Assembly: GCF_014641555.1 (NCBI RefSeq)
Contig: NZ_BMHY01000008.1
Coordinates: forward strand, 1 to 64,000
Source of the DNA: Paenibacillus radicis (ex Gao et al. 2016)
GTDB taxonomy: Bacteria; Bacillota; Bacilli; Paenibacillales; Paenibacillaceae
Length of the DNA: 64,000 nt
Direction of reading: 5' to 3'
Below are positions 19,035 to 28,085 of this stretch, piece by piece (the first letter of the stretch is position 1; each line of letters opens with the position of its first letter). The position numbers were made by a program, and so were the translations under genes. The notes under the pieces are model-generated. The model did no database searches and was not told the origin of the DNA. It saw only the letters and a list, made by a program, of their open reading frames with translations.

Positions 19035-20407
19035 TACGCAGTCTTTATGTCCGCATCACGATTACCTTTCTTATTATTGTGCTGGTCAGCATGGGGATCG
19101 CTTTCTTTATGGCAAATTTGCTGTTTCAACGCGATATGAAGGGGAAGTTTGGCGGCTCAATGGAGCATACGATCGATCGAATCGAGCAGCTGTATACGGG
19201 ATCTGCCCCTCGCTCGCTGCCTGTATTTCTAGAGCAGGTCGCCAACCTGCAAGGGTTGACGCTAGTTGCGGTTGGGCGGAATGGCATGCTCATTTCGGTG
19301 GGGCTCAATCGTGATTCGCTCGTTAATCACTTAACGAGAGAGACACTGACGAGCGTTTTTGCAGGACAGACGGTACAAGTAGCGATTGGCGAGGAGGGGG
19401 AGGACAAGCCCAGCAAGCCTCCGGCAATCGGAAGAACCGTCCGGTTCGGGAACATGGATTGGGCGTTATTCGTGACGCCAGACCGAGCCATGGAAGTGAG
19501 AAGCTTCCAGCGCAATACGTTTACAATTCTGACAACGGTGCTGGTAGTCGGGGGCATCTTAATTTTAGTAGCCGCCAGATACTTGGTGAAGCCGCTCAAA
19601 ATGATGACAGCGGCAACGACGCGAATCGCCAAAGGCGATTTTGACGTCCAGCTCCCGCTGCAGCGCGGGGATGAGCTTGGCGAGCTGGCCGACAGCATTA
19701 ACCGGATGGCGGTCGGGTTGTCGCAGCTTGAAATGATGAGACAGGACTTTGTCTCCAATGTCTCGCATGAAATCCAATCACCACTGACGTCAATCGGCGG
19801 CTTTGCGGAGGCGCTGCGCAGCGAGCAATTGACCGAGGCGGAGCGGGGAAGATATGTCGGCATCATCAAGCAGGAGAGCAGCCGGCTGTCGAGGTTAAGC
19901 GAGAACCTGCTCAAGCTCGCCTCTCTTGATTCACAGCAGCATCCTTATGCTCCGGCGCCATACCGGCTGGATCGGCAGCTTCGTGATACGGTGCTGTCCT
20001 GCGAGCCGCATTGGGTAGCGAAGCAGCAAACGGTGGAGCTGTTTCTGGAGGAGACGATCATTACAGCAGACGAGGATCAGCTGAGCCAGGTATGGATTAA
20101 TTTGTTGACGAACAGCATGAAATTTACGCCGGAGGGCGGCCATATTTCATTTCATTTAACCGAGCATGAAGGCTTCGCCATCGTCCGGATTGCCGATTCC
20201 GGCAGCGGGATTCCGCCGGAAGACCGCGAGCGCGTATTTGAACGTTTCTATAAGTCGGATGCCTCCCGTGATCGAACGCTTGGCGGCAGCGGGCTGGGCC
20301 TGTCAATCGTCCATAAGATCGTTGGCATTCACGGCGGGACGATCGAGATTGAAGAAGGGGAAGGTGAGGGAGCGGTATTCATCGTCCGGCTGCCAGTTGC
20401 GCTATAG
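19031..20407 (+). CDS. membrane sensor histidine kinase
   Basis: A 458-residue kinase. TM1 at about residues 8-31, an extracellular sensor of about 130 residues, TM2 at about 163-184, a HAMP linker (about 184-236), the dimerisation domain with phospho-acceptor H246 in SHEIQSPLTSI, and the ATPase domain with NLLTNSMKFT (N box), ADSGSGIP (G1) and GGSGLGLSIV (G2). The H-box with QSPL instead of KTPL is a variant I associate with HssS-like kinases, but no heme-efflux genes are adjacent. It is paired with the preceding regulator. The sensor signal is unknown. Confidence 0.9.
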   Translation: MIRSLYVRITITFLIIVLVSMGIAFFMANLLFQRDMKGKFGGSMEHTIDRIEQLYTGSAPRSLPVFLEQVANLQGLTLVAVGRNGMLISVGLNRDSLVNHLTRETLTSVFAGQTVQVAIGEEGEDKPSKPPAIGRTVRFGNMDWALFVTPDRAMEVRSFQRNTFTILTTVLVVGGILILVAARYLVKPLKMMTAATTRIAKGDFDVQLPLQRGDELGELADSINRMAVGLSQLEMMRQDFVSNVSHEIQSPLTSIGGFAEALRSEQLTEAERGRYVGIIKQESSRLSRLSENLLKLASLDSQQHPYAPAPYRLDRQLRDTVLSCEPHWVAKQQTVELFLEETIITADEDQLSQVWINLLTNSMKFTPEGGHISFHLTEHEGFAIVRIADSGSGIPPEDRERVFERFYKSDASRDRTLGGSGLGLSIVHKIVGIHGGTIEIEEGEGEGAVFIVRLPVAL

Positions 20408-20477
20408 GGATGGATAAATATTGGAAGACGAGTTATGATGGATGCATATATTTTTCTGAAGGACGGGGGCTAGGCGG

Positions 20478-21353
20478 ATGAAACAAACGGTACGCAAAGC
20501 GATAATACCTGCTGGCGGTTTGGGGACGAGGTTTTTGCCTGCAACCAAAGCGCAGCCGAAAGAGATGCTTCCGATTATCGATAAACCGGCTATTCAATAT
20601 ATTGTGGAAGAAGCGGTGCAATCGGGCATTGACAGCATCGTAATCGTGAGCGGGCGTCATAAGAGAGCGATAGAGGATCATTTCGACAAATCCTTCGAGC
20701 TCGAGGCGGAGCTGGAGGAACGGGGCAATGAGCAAATGCTGGCCATCGTTCAGGAAATCTCCAAGCTGGCAGACATTTATTACGTGCGCCAAAAGGAGCC
20801 GCTTGGTCTCGGTCATGCCGTGCTGTGTGCAAGACGCTTCATCGGGGACGAACCATTTGCCGTATTGCTCGGCGACGATATCCTGAAATCCGATCCGCCT
20901 TGCTTGAAGCAGATGATGGACGTGTATGAGAAGCGGCAAACCTCTGTAATAGCGGTTACGGAAGTTCCTTGGGAACAGACGCATAAATACGGGATTGTCG
21001 ATTTCGAGCCAGGCAATAAAGACGGCCTCCTGCGCGATTTGGTGGAGAAGCCGATGCAAGGACATGCGCCTTCCAATTGGGCTGTCGTCGGACGTTATGT
21101 GCTGGAGCCCGCCATTTTCGATTTGCTGGAGCGGGCCGTCCCAGGCAAAGCTGGTGAAATTCAATTGACCGACAGCCTGCAGAAGCTGAATCGTATTTCG
21201 CCGCTCATTGGCCATCGGTTTACGGGCAAGCGCCATGATGTGGGGGACAAGCTAGGCTTTGTGCAAGCGACGATCGATTTTGCACTGGAGCGCGAGGATT
21301 TGTCCGACGATGTAAAACGGTACTTATTGGAGCGGTTAGCTCAATTATCTTAG
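20478..21353 (+). CDS. galU: UTP--glucose-1-phosphate uridylyltransferase
   Basis: A 291-residue enzyme that makes UDP-glucose from UTP and glucose 1-phosphate, supplying cell-wall glycans, glycolipids and exopolysaccharide. The N-terminal nucleotide-binding signature AIIPAGGLGTRFLPATKAQPKEMLP, which is longer than can be quoted in one run, covers about residues 8-32. Also present are QKEPLGLGHAVLCA, LLGDDI with the metal-binding Asp, the VEKP block near residue 192, and GKRHDVGDKLGF near 253. The ATG follows an SD-like GGGGGCTAGGCGG run. It is 70 bases after the kinase gene with no terminator between, so read-through is possible. Confidence 0.95.
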   Translation: MKQTVRKAIIPAGGLGTRFLPATKAQPKEMLPIIDKPAIQYIVEEAVQSGIDSIVIVSGRHKRAIEDHFDKSFELEAELEERGNEQMLAIVQEISKLADIYYVRQKEPLGLGHAVLCARRFIGDEPFAVLLGDDILKSDPPCLKQMMDVYEKRQTSVIAVTEVPWEQTHKYGIVDFEPGNKDGLLRDLVEKPMQGHAPSNWAVVGRYVLEPAIFDLLERAVPGKAGEIQLTDSLQKLNRISPLIGHRFTGKRHDVGDKLGFVQATIDFALEREDLSDDVKRYLLERLAQLS

Positions 21354-21359
21354 TGGCAG

Positions 21360-21389
21360 AAAACGTTCCAGCATAGGGGAACGTTTTTT
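21360..21389 (+). terminator. terminator of galU
   Basis: AAAACGTTCC pairs with GGAACGTTTT over an eight-base loop, with the T-run continuing. Confidence 0.8.
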
Positions 21390-21401
21390 GCTCGAATGAA
21401 A

Positions 21402-21415
21402 TGGAAGCGTTCACA
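21402..21415 (+). promoter_or_regulatory. cre-like site upstream of araB
   Basis: TGGAAGCGTTCACA matches the CcpA consensus TGWNANCGNTNWCA at all fixed positions except the third base. It lies 21 bases before the araB start codon, close to the SD, so it would act as a roadblock or at a start-site promoter. No clear promoter was found between the galU terminator and araB. Confidence 0.6.
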
Positions 21416-21436
21416 TTATAGGGTGGAGGAGATTTC

Positions 21437-23137
21437 ATGAGTCGAAAATATGCAATCGGCATCGATTTTGGCACGCAATCCGGCCGTGCCGTTCTGGTGG
21501 ATCTATCGAATGGAGAGGAAATGGCTGAGCATGTAACGCCTTACCGCCATCTTGTAATCGATGAAAGACTTCCAGTATCCGGCGTCAAGCTGGAGCATGA
21601 CTGGGCGCTGCAGCATCCTATGGATTACATGGAAGTGCTGGGGCAATCCGTACCGGAGGTGCTGAAGCTATCTGGCGTTTCGGCAGAGCATGTGATCGGA
21701 ATCGGCGTCGATTTTACCGCGTGCACCATTATGCCGATTGATGCGGCCGGTGTTCCGCTATGCCTATTGGATGCGTATCAGGCTAATCCGCATAGCTGGG
21801 TGAAGCTATGGAAGCATCACGCCGCGCAGCCGGAAGCGAACCTTGTGAACGAACTCGCGGCGGAACGCGGCGAGCGGTTTCTTGCGCGTCATGGCGGCAA
21901 AGTATCGTCCGAATGGATGATTGCGAAGGTTTGGCAAGTGTTGAATGAAGCTCCTGACATTTATGAAACAGCGGATCAGTTCGTTGAGGCCGCCGATTGG
22001 GTCATCGGCCAAATGACCGGACGTATCGTCAGAAACAGCTGTACAGCCGGCTACAAGGCGAACTGGCATAAGCAGGAAGGCTACCCGAGCCGGGAATTTT
22101 TTGCGGCATTGGATGCTAGGCTTGCTGATTTGGCGGAGACGAAGCTGCGCGGGGAAGTAGTGCCGCTAGGATCGAAGGCAGGCGAGCTTACCGCAGAGCA
22201 GGCGGAGCGAATGGGATTGATGCCGGGTACAGCAATTGCGGTTGGCATCATTGATGCGCATGCGGCTGTGCCCGGCTTGGGTGTCGTGACACCCGGCAAG
22301 CTCGTGATGGCGATGGGTACCTCGATTTGCCATCTGCTGCTTGGAACGGAGGAGAAGGTTGTAGAAGGCATGTGCGGCGTCGTCGAAGACGGTATCATAC
22401 CGGGTTATTTCGGCTATGAGGCGGGGCAAGCCGCGGCGGGTGATATATTCGAATGGTACGTCGAAGAAGCGCTTCCCGCCTATGTGCGTGATGAGGCGCA
22501 GCGCGAAGGGGAGAGTGTTCATACGTATTTGGAGCGGCAAGCATCCTTGCTGAATGTTGGACAATCCGGGCTGCTGGCGCTCGACTGGTGGAACGGCAAC
22601 CGGTCTGTGCTGGTCGACACCGACTTAACGGGGACGATTATCGGCTTGACGCTGTCATCGAAGCCCTGGGAAATCTATCGATCCCTGCTTGAAGCTGCCG
22701 CATTCGGTACCCGTAAAATCGTTGACGCCTTTCACGGCAGCGGCATAGAAATCCATGAGCTGTACGCTTGCGGCGGCCTGCCGCAAAAGAACCGGCTGCT
22801 TATGCAGATTTATGCGGATGTGACGAATCGCGAAATTAAAGTGGCCGCTTCGAAACAAACGACTGCTATTGGAGCGGCGATGTTTGGAGCTGTGGCAGCA
22901 GGGGCTGACAGAGGCGGCTACGACAGCATCGTCGATGCCGCGGAGCGTATGGCCCGCGTCCAAGAAGAGAGTTACAAGCCTATTCCGGCGAATGTAGCGG
23001 TTTATGAGAAGCTGTATGCGGAATATCATGCACTGCATGATTATTTTGGGCGCGGCGCCAATGATGTGATGAAACGGCTGAAGGCGATAAAAGAATCAGC
23101 TGCGGATAAAAGTGTAATGCAGGAGCAAGCAAATTAA
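21437..23137 (+). CDS. araB: ribulokinase
   Basis: A 566-residue FGGY-family kinase that phosphorylates L-ribulose to L-ribulose 5-phosphate in arabinose catabolism. Seen are the N-terminal [16 protein letters not shown] phosphate loop, the [10 protein letters not shown] block with substrate residues typical of ribulokinase, the central [25 protein letters not shown] with the catalytic Asp, DWWNGNRS near residue 380, and the [10 protein letters not shown] adenosine-binding block. Length is typical. The SD GGAGG supports the ATG. araA, araD and araR are not adjacent, unlike many arabinose operons. A cre-like site just upstream and a terminator downstream make it a separately controlled single gene. 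Confidence 0.93.
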   Translation: MSRKYAIGIDFGTQSGRAVLVDLSNGEEMAEHVTPYRHLVIDERLPVSGVKLEHDWALQHPMDYMEVLGQSVPEVLKLSGVSAEHVIGIGVDFTACTIMPIDAAGVPLCLLDAYQANPHSWVKLWKHHAAQPEANLVNELAAERGERFLARHGGKVSSEWMIAKVWQVLNEAPDIYETADQFVEAADWVIGQMTGRIVRNSCTAGYKANWHKQEGYPSREFFAALDARLADLAETKLRGEVVPLGSKAGELTAEQAERMGLMPGTAIAVGIIDAHAAVPGLGVVTPGKLVMAMGTSICHLLLGTEEKVVEGMCGVVEDGIIPGYFGYEAGQAAAGDIFEWYVEEALPAYVRDEAQREGESVHTYLERQASLLNVGQSGLLALDWWNGNRSVLVDTDLTGTIIGLTLSSKPWEIYRSLLEAAAFGTRKIVDAFHGSGIEIHELYACGGLPQKNRLLMQIYADVTNREIKVAASKQTTAIGAAMFGAVAAGADRGGYDSIVDAAERMARVQEESYKPIPANVAVYEKLYAEYHALHDYFGRGANDVMKRLKAIKESAADKSVMQEQAN

Positions 23138-23142
23138 TTGAA

Positions 23143-23186
23143 AAATAACCTTCTCCAGCCGACTGCTTGGAGAAGGCTATTTTTTA
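23143..23186 (+). terminator. terminator of araB
   Basis: A near-perfect stem, AACCTTCTCCA against TGGAGAAGG, followed by TATTTTTT. Confidence 0.85.
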
Positions 23187-23216
23187 TGGAAAAGAAGAGG
23201 TAAGGCATGCTATAAT
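23187..23216 (+). promoter_or_regulatory. candidate promoter of the DinB-like gene
   Basis: A perfect TATAAT (23211-23216) preceded by TGC as an extended -10, with a weak -35 TGGAAA (23187-23192), spacing 18. Confidence 0.5.
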
Positions 23217-23248
23217 TTGCTCAACCAAGGCTTTAGGAGGAGATTCAG

Positions 23249-23761
23249 GTGAATGGAAGACCTCTAGCAGAAGAGTATGAAGGATACAATAAAGCCTATG
23301 TTGAGCTGGTGCCGGATTGCAATATTAAGGATTATCTGGGCAAGCAGTTGGATGACATGACCGCTTTCTTGAGCGAAATTCCTGAAGAGCTAGGCGATTA
23401 CAGCTACGCGCCAGGGAAATGGACGCTGAAGGAAGTGATTGGACATATATCGGATAATGAACGCATTATGAGCTATCGCTTGCTCGTTATCGCACGGGGT
23501 GAACAGCAGGTGCTTCCTGGCTATGACCAGGACCCGTACATGGCGACGGTCGATTACAGCGGGAACACATTGGGTCAATTGATTGAAGATTTCGTGTTAG
23601 CCCGCCGTGCCTCGCTATCAATGATTGGTTTGCTTTCCGAAGAAGCAATGCTTCGTACAGGCACAGCAAACGGAAGGGTGTCAGTTCGAGCGCTCGCTTA
23701 TATTTTGGCCGGGCACGCCCAGCATCATTGGAATGGCATTGTAAGCAATTATTTGAAGTAA
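23249..23761 (+). CDS. DinB/YfiT-like putative metal-dependent enzyme
   Basis: A 170-residue four-helix-bundle protein of the DinB superfamily. The three metal-binding His positions are visible: one in KEVIGHISDNER (about H66) and two in the C-terminal GHAQHHWNGI. The YAPGKWTLKEV block before the first His is typical of the DinB_2 subgroup. Relatives act in thiol (bacillithiol or mycothiol) transfer or are uncharacterised; the activity here is unknown. The start is GTG at 23249, six bases after SD TAGGAGGAG. It is probably monocistronic. Confidence 0.82.
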   Translation: MNGRPLAEEYEGYNKAYVELVPDCNIKDYLGKQLDDMTAFLSEIPEELGDYSYAPGKWTLKEVIGHISDNERIMSYRLLVIARGEQQVLPGYDQDPYMATVDYSGNTLGQLIEDFVLARRASLSMIGLLSEEAMLRTGTANGRVSVRALAYILAGHAQHHWNGIVSNYLK

Positions 23762-23990
23762 CGAACGAAGCGGCAGTCCGGAGCTTGCTGGTGGAGCTCA
23801 TAAAGGGCTGCTTTTTTCTATTTTTTTAGCGAGTGAAAAAGGGCCATTAAAACTAGTTTAATAGACAATTGATCGTTTTCTTCCATTTTTTAAATTTTTC
23901 CATCATTTAAAAATGGAGATCATTTACTTTTTCAAGTAGAATAGAGAGAAGCATGAGAGAGAGAACTACGGCGGCAGGAGTTGAATAGAA

Positions 23991-25232
23991 GTGTATTGCC
24001 AGCATTGCGATAGAAAGCACGAGCCCGACGCAGTATTTTGCAGCCAATGCGGCAAGAGACTGGCGATTGCGGAGCGAGCGAATGAAACGTCGTTGGAGGA
24101 ACAAGCCCGGCAGCAATTGAATACGGGTATGACGCAGTCCGGGGCCGCGATAGAAGCGGATGTTTCGGTGCGAACAAAGGCAGGCCGCAAGCCGGTTATG
24201 ATCGGACTGATTCCTGTATTTATTTTCATCCTTACAGCAACGGCTGTATGCTCCTATTTCCTATATGAAACGAAACGTAATGAACAGGTAAATCAGTGGC
24301 ATGAAGCCGCAAAGCAGGACGCGCTGCTTGGGAAGTATGAGGAAGCGCTGCACCGGTTGAAAGAGGCTTCCAAGCTGCGTCCGAAATACGCTTCTTTGGC
24401 AGCCGACACCGTCGTTGTTGAGGAAGCGATTGCCTTTCAGCATTCGATCGACGACATTAGCAGCAGGATGAGCCGCAATGAGCTGACGGATGCGGAACCG
24501 CTGCTCAATCAGTTGAAGCAGCAGCTTCGAGGCCGGGAAGAGCAAGCTTTTACCGTCATTCGGGAGCAGCTTTCAGAGCTGATTGTCCGAATGACAGTCG
24601 GTCAGATCGAGAGGGATCTGGACTCGCTTCAAACCGTTGAGGCATTGGCCACTAAGCTGAACCAAGTGAAAGGACTGTCCGGAAAAGAGGCACTTTCGCT
24701 GCAGCAGCAAATCGAAGCGAAAATCGTCTCAATCAGCTATAAGCAGGCTGAATTGCAGATGAAAAAGAAAAGCTTCTCGGACGCTCTGGCGACAGTACAG
24801 CTGGGGATGAATTATGCTGCGGAGAACGAGCAATTGGCGACACTCTACGGCCGGATTCAGAAGGAGAAGCAGAAGTTCGAACAAGATGAGCAGAAGCGAA
24901 TCGAGAACGCGATGCAGAAAGCGGCGGAAGAGGATCTGATTAATCAGACGGCAGCCGTCGAAGTGCTGCATGTCGGAACAAGGCGGGACGAGAACGGCGA
25001 CTTCCATATTGATGGACAGCTGAAGAATGCGGCGACACGGCCGATTTATTCGGTTTCGGTCGAGTATACGGTTCACGACAGCCAAGGCAAAAAAATCGAA
25101 TCAGGCAAAGTGGATGCAACGCCTAAATATATTGAGGCCGGAGAGACGTTCAATTTCACCGCTGTTGTTCATGGCGTTGAGGACGAGCATGCCAAAGTTG
25201 TTATTGACCATGCAACCTGGTATTTGGATTAA
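23991..25232 (+). CDS. zinc-ribbon, single-TM protein with C-terminal FxLYD-like domain
   Basis: A 413-residue protein. Residues 3-20 form a CxxC...CxxC zinc ribbon (C3, C6, C17, C20). A single hydrophobic span covers about 69-91. About 95-310 is a long, highly charged, Gln/Glu/Lys-rich helical region with a TPR-like first part (LLGKYEEALHRLKEASKLRP). Residues about 318-413 form a beta domain like FxLYD (HIDGQLKNAATRPIYSVSVEY ... ATWYLD, split around the core). With the ribbon inside, the rest would lie outside the membrane. The GTG start has a CAGGAG SD ten bases before it. The protease gene begins 25 bases downstream, so the two form an operon and may work together. Function is unknown. Confidence 0.8.
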   Translation: MYCQHCDRKHEPDAVFCSQCGKRLAIAERANETSLEEQARQQLNTGMTQSGAAIEADVSVRTKAGRKPVMIGLIPVFIFILTATAVCSYFLYETKRNEQVNQWHEAAKQDALLGKYEEALHRLKEASKLRPKYASLAADTVVVEEAIAFQHSIDDISSRMSRNELTDAEPLLNQLKQQLRGREEQAFTVIREQLSELIVRMTVGQIERDLDSLQTVEALATKLNQVKGLSGKEALSLQQQIEAKIVSISYKQAELQMKKKSFSDALATVQLGMNYAAENEQLATLYGRIQKEKQKFEQDEQKRIENAMQKAAEEDLINQTAAVEVLHVGTRRDENGDFHIDGQLKNAATRPIYSVSVEYTVHDSQGKKIESGKVDATPKYIEAGETFNFTAVVHGVEDEHAKVVIDHATWYLD

Positions 25233-25257
25233 AGGATTGTAGGCGGGAGACGAGAAG

Positions 25258-26397
25258 ATGAGAAAAGCAACGTGGATCAGCATCCTTGCATCTGCTGCCG
25301 TACTGCTGGCGGGGTCAGGGGCGGCCTATGCTGTGCATACAGAGGTGCCAAAGCAGCTTACAGGCGGTCCGCTGCTGGCAGATACACAGCGCGGCAGCGC
25401 GCCAAAGTCGTTGAAGGATATCATTTATGAGACACAAAAGCTGGTCGTTATGATTGAGACCAAGGATGGGACGCAAGGCTCAGGTTTTCTCTACAACAAC
25501 CAAGGAGACCTCATTACGAATGCGCATGTCGTGAGCGGGGTCAAAAAGGTCATTATAAAAACAGCCGACGCCAGAGAACTGGAGGGCGAGGTCATCGGTA
25601 TTAGTACGGACATTGATGTGGCTGTTGTCCGGGTTCCTGATCTTGCAGGTATGGAGCCGCTGCAAATGGTGCGCTCAGAGAAGGCGGAAGTGGGCGATGA
25701 GGTCATTGCAGTGGGCAGTCCGTTAGGCTTTCAGAATACAGTCACGACCGGCATTATTAGCGGTCTTGGCCGCAGCTTTGAGATAGAGCCGTATACGTAC
25801 AAAGATCTGTATCAAATATCGGCGCCAATCGCGCCGGGCAATAGCGGCGGCCCATTGGTGAGCAAGCGGACGGGCGAGGTGCTTGGCATCAACTCGGCAG
25901 GCATAGAGGAGAGCTCCATCGGCTTCAGCATTCCGATTGTCAACGTGCTGGAGCTGGCGGAGGCTTGGTCGGCCGAACCGATGACCTCGCTGCCGGAGCT
26001 GGCTTTTACAGACGATAATGGCGTCGTACAGCAGGACGCTTCGATAAGCGAATATGCCGGATATTTGGTTACCCACTTCTATGACAGCTTGAACAATGCC
26101 GACTATGTGTACGCCTATTCGCTGCTTGGCGGCAATTGGAAGCTTGGCACAAGCTATGAGGAGTTTAGAGAAGGTTATATGGGTACGCGCAACGTTGTCA
26201 TCGACGACATGCATGTTACAACCAAAGGTGATGATGAAGCGACGGTGGCCGCAGTCCTTTCGGTGGATGAACGGGTGGATGGCGAATACAAGCTGAGCAA
26301 GTATCAGGTTACTTACGAGGTCGGCTATGAGAACGATCAGCTGAAGCTTATTATTGGCAAAGGGAAAGCGATTTTGCAGGATAAAAAACGGACATGA
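25258..26397 (+). CDS. membrane-anchored or secreted trypsin-like serine protease (S1C/HtrA-type, no PDZ)
   Basis: A 379-residue protein with an N-terminal signal or anchor (about residues 5-25). The protease domain (about 50-240) has the full catalytic triad: His in ITNAHVV (H90), Asp in DIDVAVV (D120) and Ser in APGNSGGPL (S196), a layout like HtrA/DegP. No PDZ domain follows; instead residues about 260-375 look like a small alpha/beta domain (YAGYLVTHFYDSLNNADYVY at its start) of the NTF2-like kind. It would cleave misfolded or signal proteins outside the membrane. It is coupled to the zinc-ribbon gene by a 25-base gap and ends at a terminator. Confidence 0.85.
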   Translation: MRKATWISILASAAVLLAGSGAAYAVHTEVPKQLTGGPLLADTQRGSAPKSLKDIIYETQKLVVMIETKDGTQGSGFLYNNQGDLITNAHVVSGVKKVIIKTADARELEGEVIGISTDIDVAVVRVPDLAGMEPLQMVRSEKAEVGDEVIAVGSPLGFQNTVTTGIISGLGRSFEIEPYTYKDLYQISAPIAPGNSGGPLVSKRTGEVLGINSAGIEESSIGFSIPIVNVLELAEAWSAEPMTSLPELAFTDDNGVVQQDASISEYAGYLVTHFYDSLNNADYVYAYSLLGGNWKLGTSYEEFREGYMGTRNVVIDDMHVTTKGDDEATVAAVLSVDERVDGEYKLSKYQVTYEVGYENDQLKLIIGKGKAILQDKKRT

Positions 26398-26414
26398 TGT
26401 TGAGCTTGTATGCG

Positions 26415-26489
26415 AAAAAAAGTGCAGTGGATTCGTTTCAGACCGGCGCGCAGCGCGGTTTGTGACGAGTTTACCTGCACTTTCTTTTT
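26415..26489. terminator. bidirectional terminator between convergent genes
   Basis: AAAAAAAGTGCAG and CTGCACTTTCTTTTT pair across a 47-base loop that contains a further GC-rich hairpin. Confidence 0.6.
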
Positions 26490-26497
26490 GTTATGAT

Positions 26498-27238
26498 TTA
26501 TAGTTCATCGGTTCCTATTTCCACTTCATCATACACCGCTTGATTACCCTTCTTTTTCTTGACCGAGCTGAGCGACACGTCGGAAATATCGGCAAGCTCC
26601 TCGTCATCCGGGCGTCCGGATGGTGCATACTGCAGCTCCAGCGTGACGCTGTCGTTCAATTGGAGCGGGAAGTTCAGCAGGGTAGTCGGGATGATACGTC
26701 CATTGAGGCGCAGGATATAGCCGATCGGCCCGCCAATTGGAATGCCGCTGACGGATTCGATTTGACCATTGAAAGAGAACTGAACGACACCTGTGGCGGA
26801 AAGCGCCTGGAAGATCGACAGCCCCGGACGATATGGAATACGGTAGCCCTGTGTTACGTTAGGGAAAAAGCTTCCGCCGTTTATCCAGACGTTAACCGAG
26901 CCAACCGGGAAAGGGCCGGGAACGGGGAATGGAACGGGAAGCGGAAACGGAAAGGGGAAAGGCCCCGGAGGAAACGGTCCAGGTCCTGGCGGGAAATGAC
27001 CATGTCCAGGAGGGAATTGTCCATGTCCAGGAGGAAAATGACCATGGCCCGCTGGAAATCCTCCGCCTGGTCCAGGAACAAATTGACCTGCACCTGGTCC
27101 TTGAGGCAGCATCCCCTGTCCCAGAGGAGGCATTCCCATGGCAGGGCCGCCTGGTGAAAGCATGCGCGGCCCGCCGCAGCCGCAATCCTTCACGACGCTT
27201 CCGTCCAGTGTATTAATGTACTTGTAAGTATATCTCAT
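26498..27238 (-). CDS. Pro/Gly/His-rich protein with DUF4430-like C-terminal domain
   Basis: A 246-residue protein (from ATG 27238). After a short N-terminal segment (YTYKYINTLDGSVVKDCGCGG) comes a Pro/Gly/Phe-rich region with repeats such as FPPGHGH and FPPGHGQ, ending in FPFPFPLPVPFPVPGPFPVG. A folded domain follows (about residues 112-205; VNVWINGG at its start, LRLNGRI and VTLELQYAP near its end) resembling the DUF4430 (transcobalamin-like) fold, then an acidic and Lys-rich tail. There is no signal peptide. Its composition suggests a spore-coat or other structural protein; that is inference. The start is uncertain: ATG 27238 has AAGGAG 12 bases before it, but the frame remains open to 27328. 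Confidence 0.65.
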   Translation of the reverse strand: MRYTYKYINTLDGSVVKDCGCGGPRMLSPGGPAMGMPPLGQGMLPQGPGAGQFVPGPGGGFPAGHGHFPPGHGQFPPGHGHFPPGPGPFPPGPFPFPFPLPVPFPVPGPFPVGSVNVWINGGSFFPNVTQGYRIPYRPGLSIFQALSATGVVQFSFNGQIESVSGIPIGGPIGYILRLNGRIIPTTLLNFPLQLNDSVTLELQYAPSGRPDDEELADISDVSLSSVKKKKGNQAVYDEVEIGTDEL

Positions 27239-27333
27239 GCAACAGTCAGACTCCTTCACATTGCAGATTAGGCGTTTATCCTCATCCATCATATGCGGCA
27301 GATGCCTATCCCTGTGCATGGCTGTCAAAGCAG

Positions 27334-27372
27334 AAAAAAAGCGGCGCTTTCTCCGAGGAGAAAGCGCCGCTT
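27334..27372 (-). terminator. terminator of sodA
   Basis: A 14-bp GC-rich stem (GCGGCGCTTTCTCC) with a three-base loop; the T-run is on the minus strand. Confidence 0.9.
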
Positions 27373-27388
27373 CAGTTATTAGCTAATA

Positions 27389-28000
27389 TTACAGAGCTGC
27401 TTCGTAGCGTTTGCCAACTTCAGCCCAGTTCACTACGTTCCAGAACGCCGCGATGTAATCAGGGCGTTTGTTTTGGTAGTTCAGGTAGTAAGCATGCTCC
27501 CAAACGTCCAGACCAAGCAAAGGTGTTTCGCCTTCGAAGATCGGGCTGTCTTGGTTAGGCAAGCTGGATACTTTCAGTTTGCCGTCTTTCACGGAGAGCC
27601 ATGCCCAGCCGCTGCCGAAACGAGTAGTTGCTGCTTTAGCAAAGTCAGCTTTGAACGTTTCGAAGCCGCCCAGTTCGCTTTCAATTGCTGCTGCAAGAGC
27701 GCCAGTAGGAGCGCCGCCGCCGTTTGGTCCGATAACTTCCCAGAACAGGGAGTGGTTCGCATGGCCGCCGCCATTGTTGCGTACAGCTGTGCGGATTGCT
27801 TCAGGAACGATTGCCAGGTTGTTGGCAAGCAGTTCTTCCAGCGATTTGTCTTGCAGCTCAGGAGCGGATTCCAGAGCAGCATTCAGGTTCGTCACATAAG
27901 CATTGTGGTGACGGTCGTGGTGAATCTCCATCGTCAACGCATCGATATGCGGTTCCAGTGCGTTGTTTGCATATTGCAGAGCAGGTAGTTGATGTGCCAT
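27389..28000 (-). CDS. sodA: superoxide dismutase, Mn/Fe family
   Basis: A 203-residue enzyme that dismutates superoxide. Metal ligands: His in [12 protein letters not shown] (H27), His in ANHSLFWEV (H83), and Asp and His in [11 protein letters not shown] (D165, H169). GGGH and GPNGGGAP near residues 77-98 fit the Mn type, which is usual in Bacillaceae; metal preference cannot be settled by eye. ATG 28000 follows a TAGGAGG SD; the longer frame to 28042 lacks one. It has its own promoter and strong terminator. Confidence 0.95.
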   Translation of the reverse strand: MAHQLPALQYANNALEPHIDALTMEIHHDRHHNAYVTNLNAALESAPELQDKSLEELLANNLAIVPEAIRTAVRNNGGGHANHSLFWEVIGPNGGGAPTGALAAAIESELGGFETFKADFAKAATTRFGSGWAWLSVKDGKLKVSSLPNQDSPIFEGETPLLGLDVWEHAYYLNYQNKRPDYIAAFWNVVNWAEVGKRYEAAL

Positions 28001-28044
28001 AGTTAACAGCCTCCTAATTAGTAGATATGTAGATCTCTTCAATT

Positions 28045-28085
28045 ATTATCCCTTATCCGAGTGAATAAATCAACATTTATGTTGA
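28045..28085 (-). promoter_or_regulatory. sodA promoter with adjacent inverted repeat
   Basis: On the minus strand TTGATT (28073-28068), 17 bp, GATAAT (28050-28045). A perfect inverted repeat, TCAACAT-TT-ATGTTGA (28070-28085), touches the -35 and could be an operator. The regulator is unknown. Confidence 0.5.
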
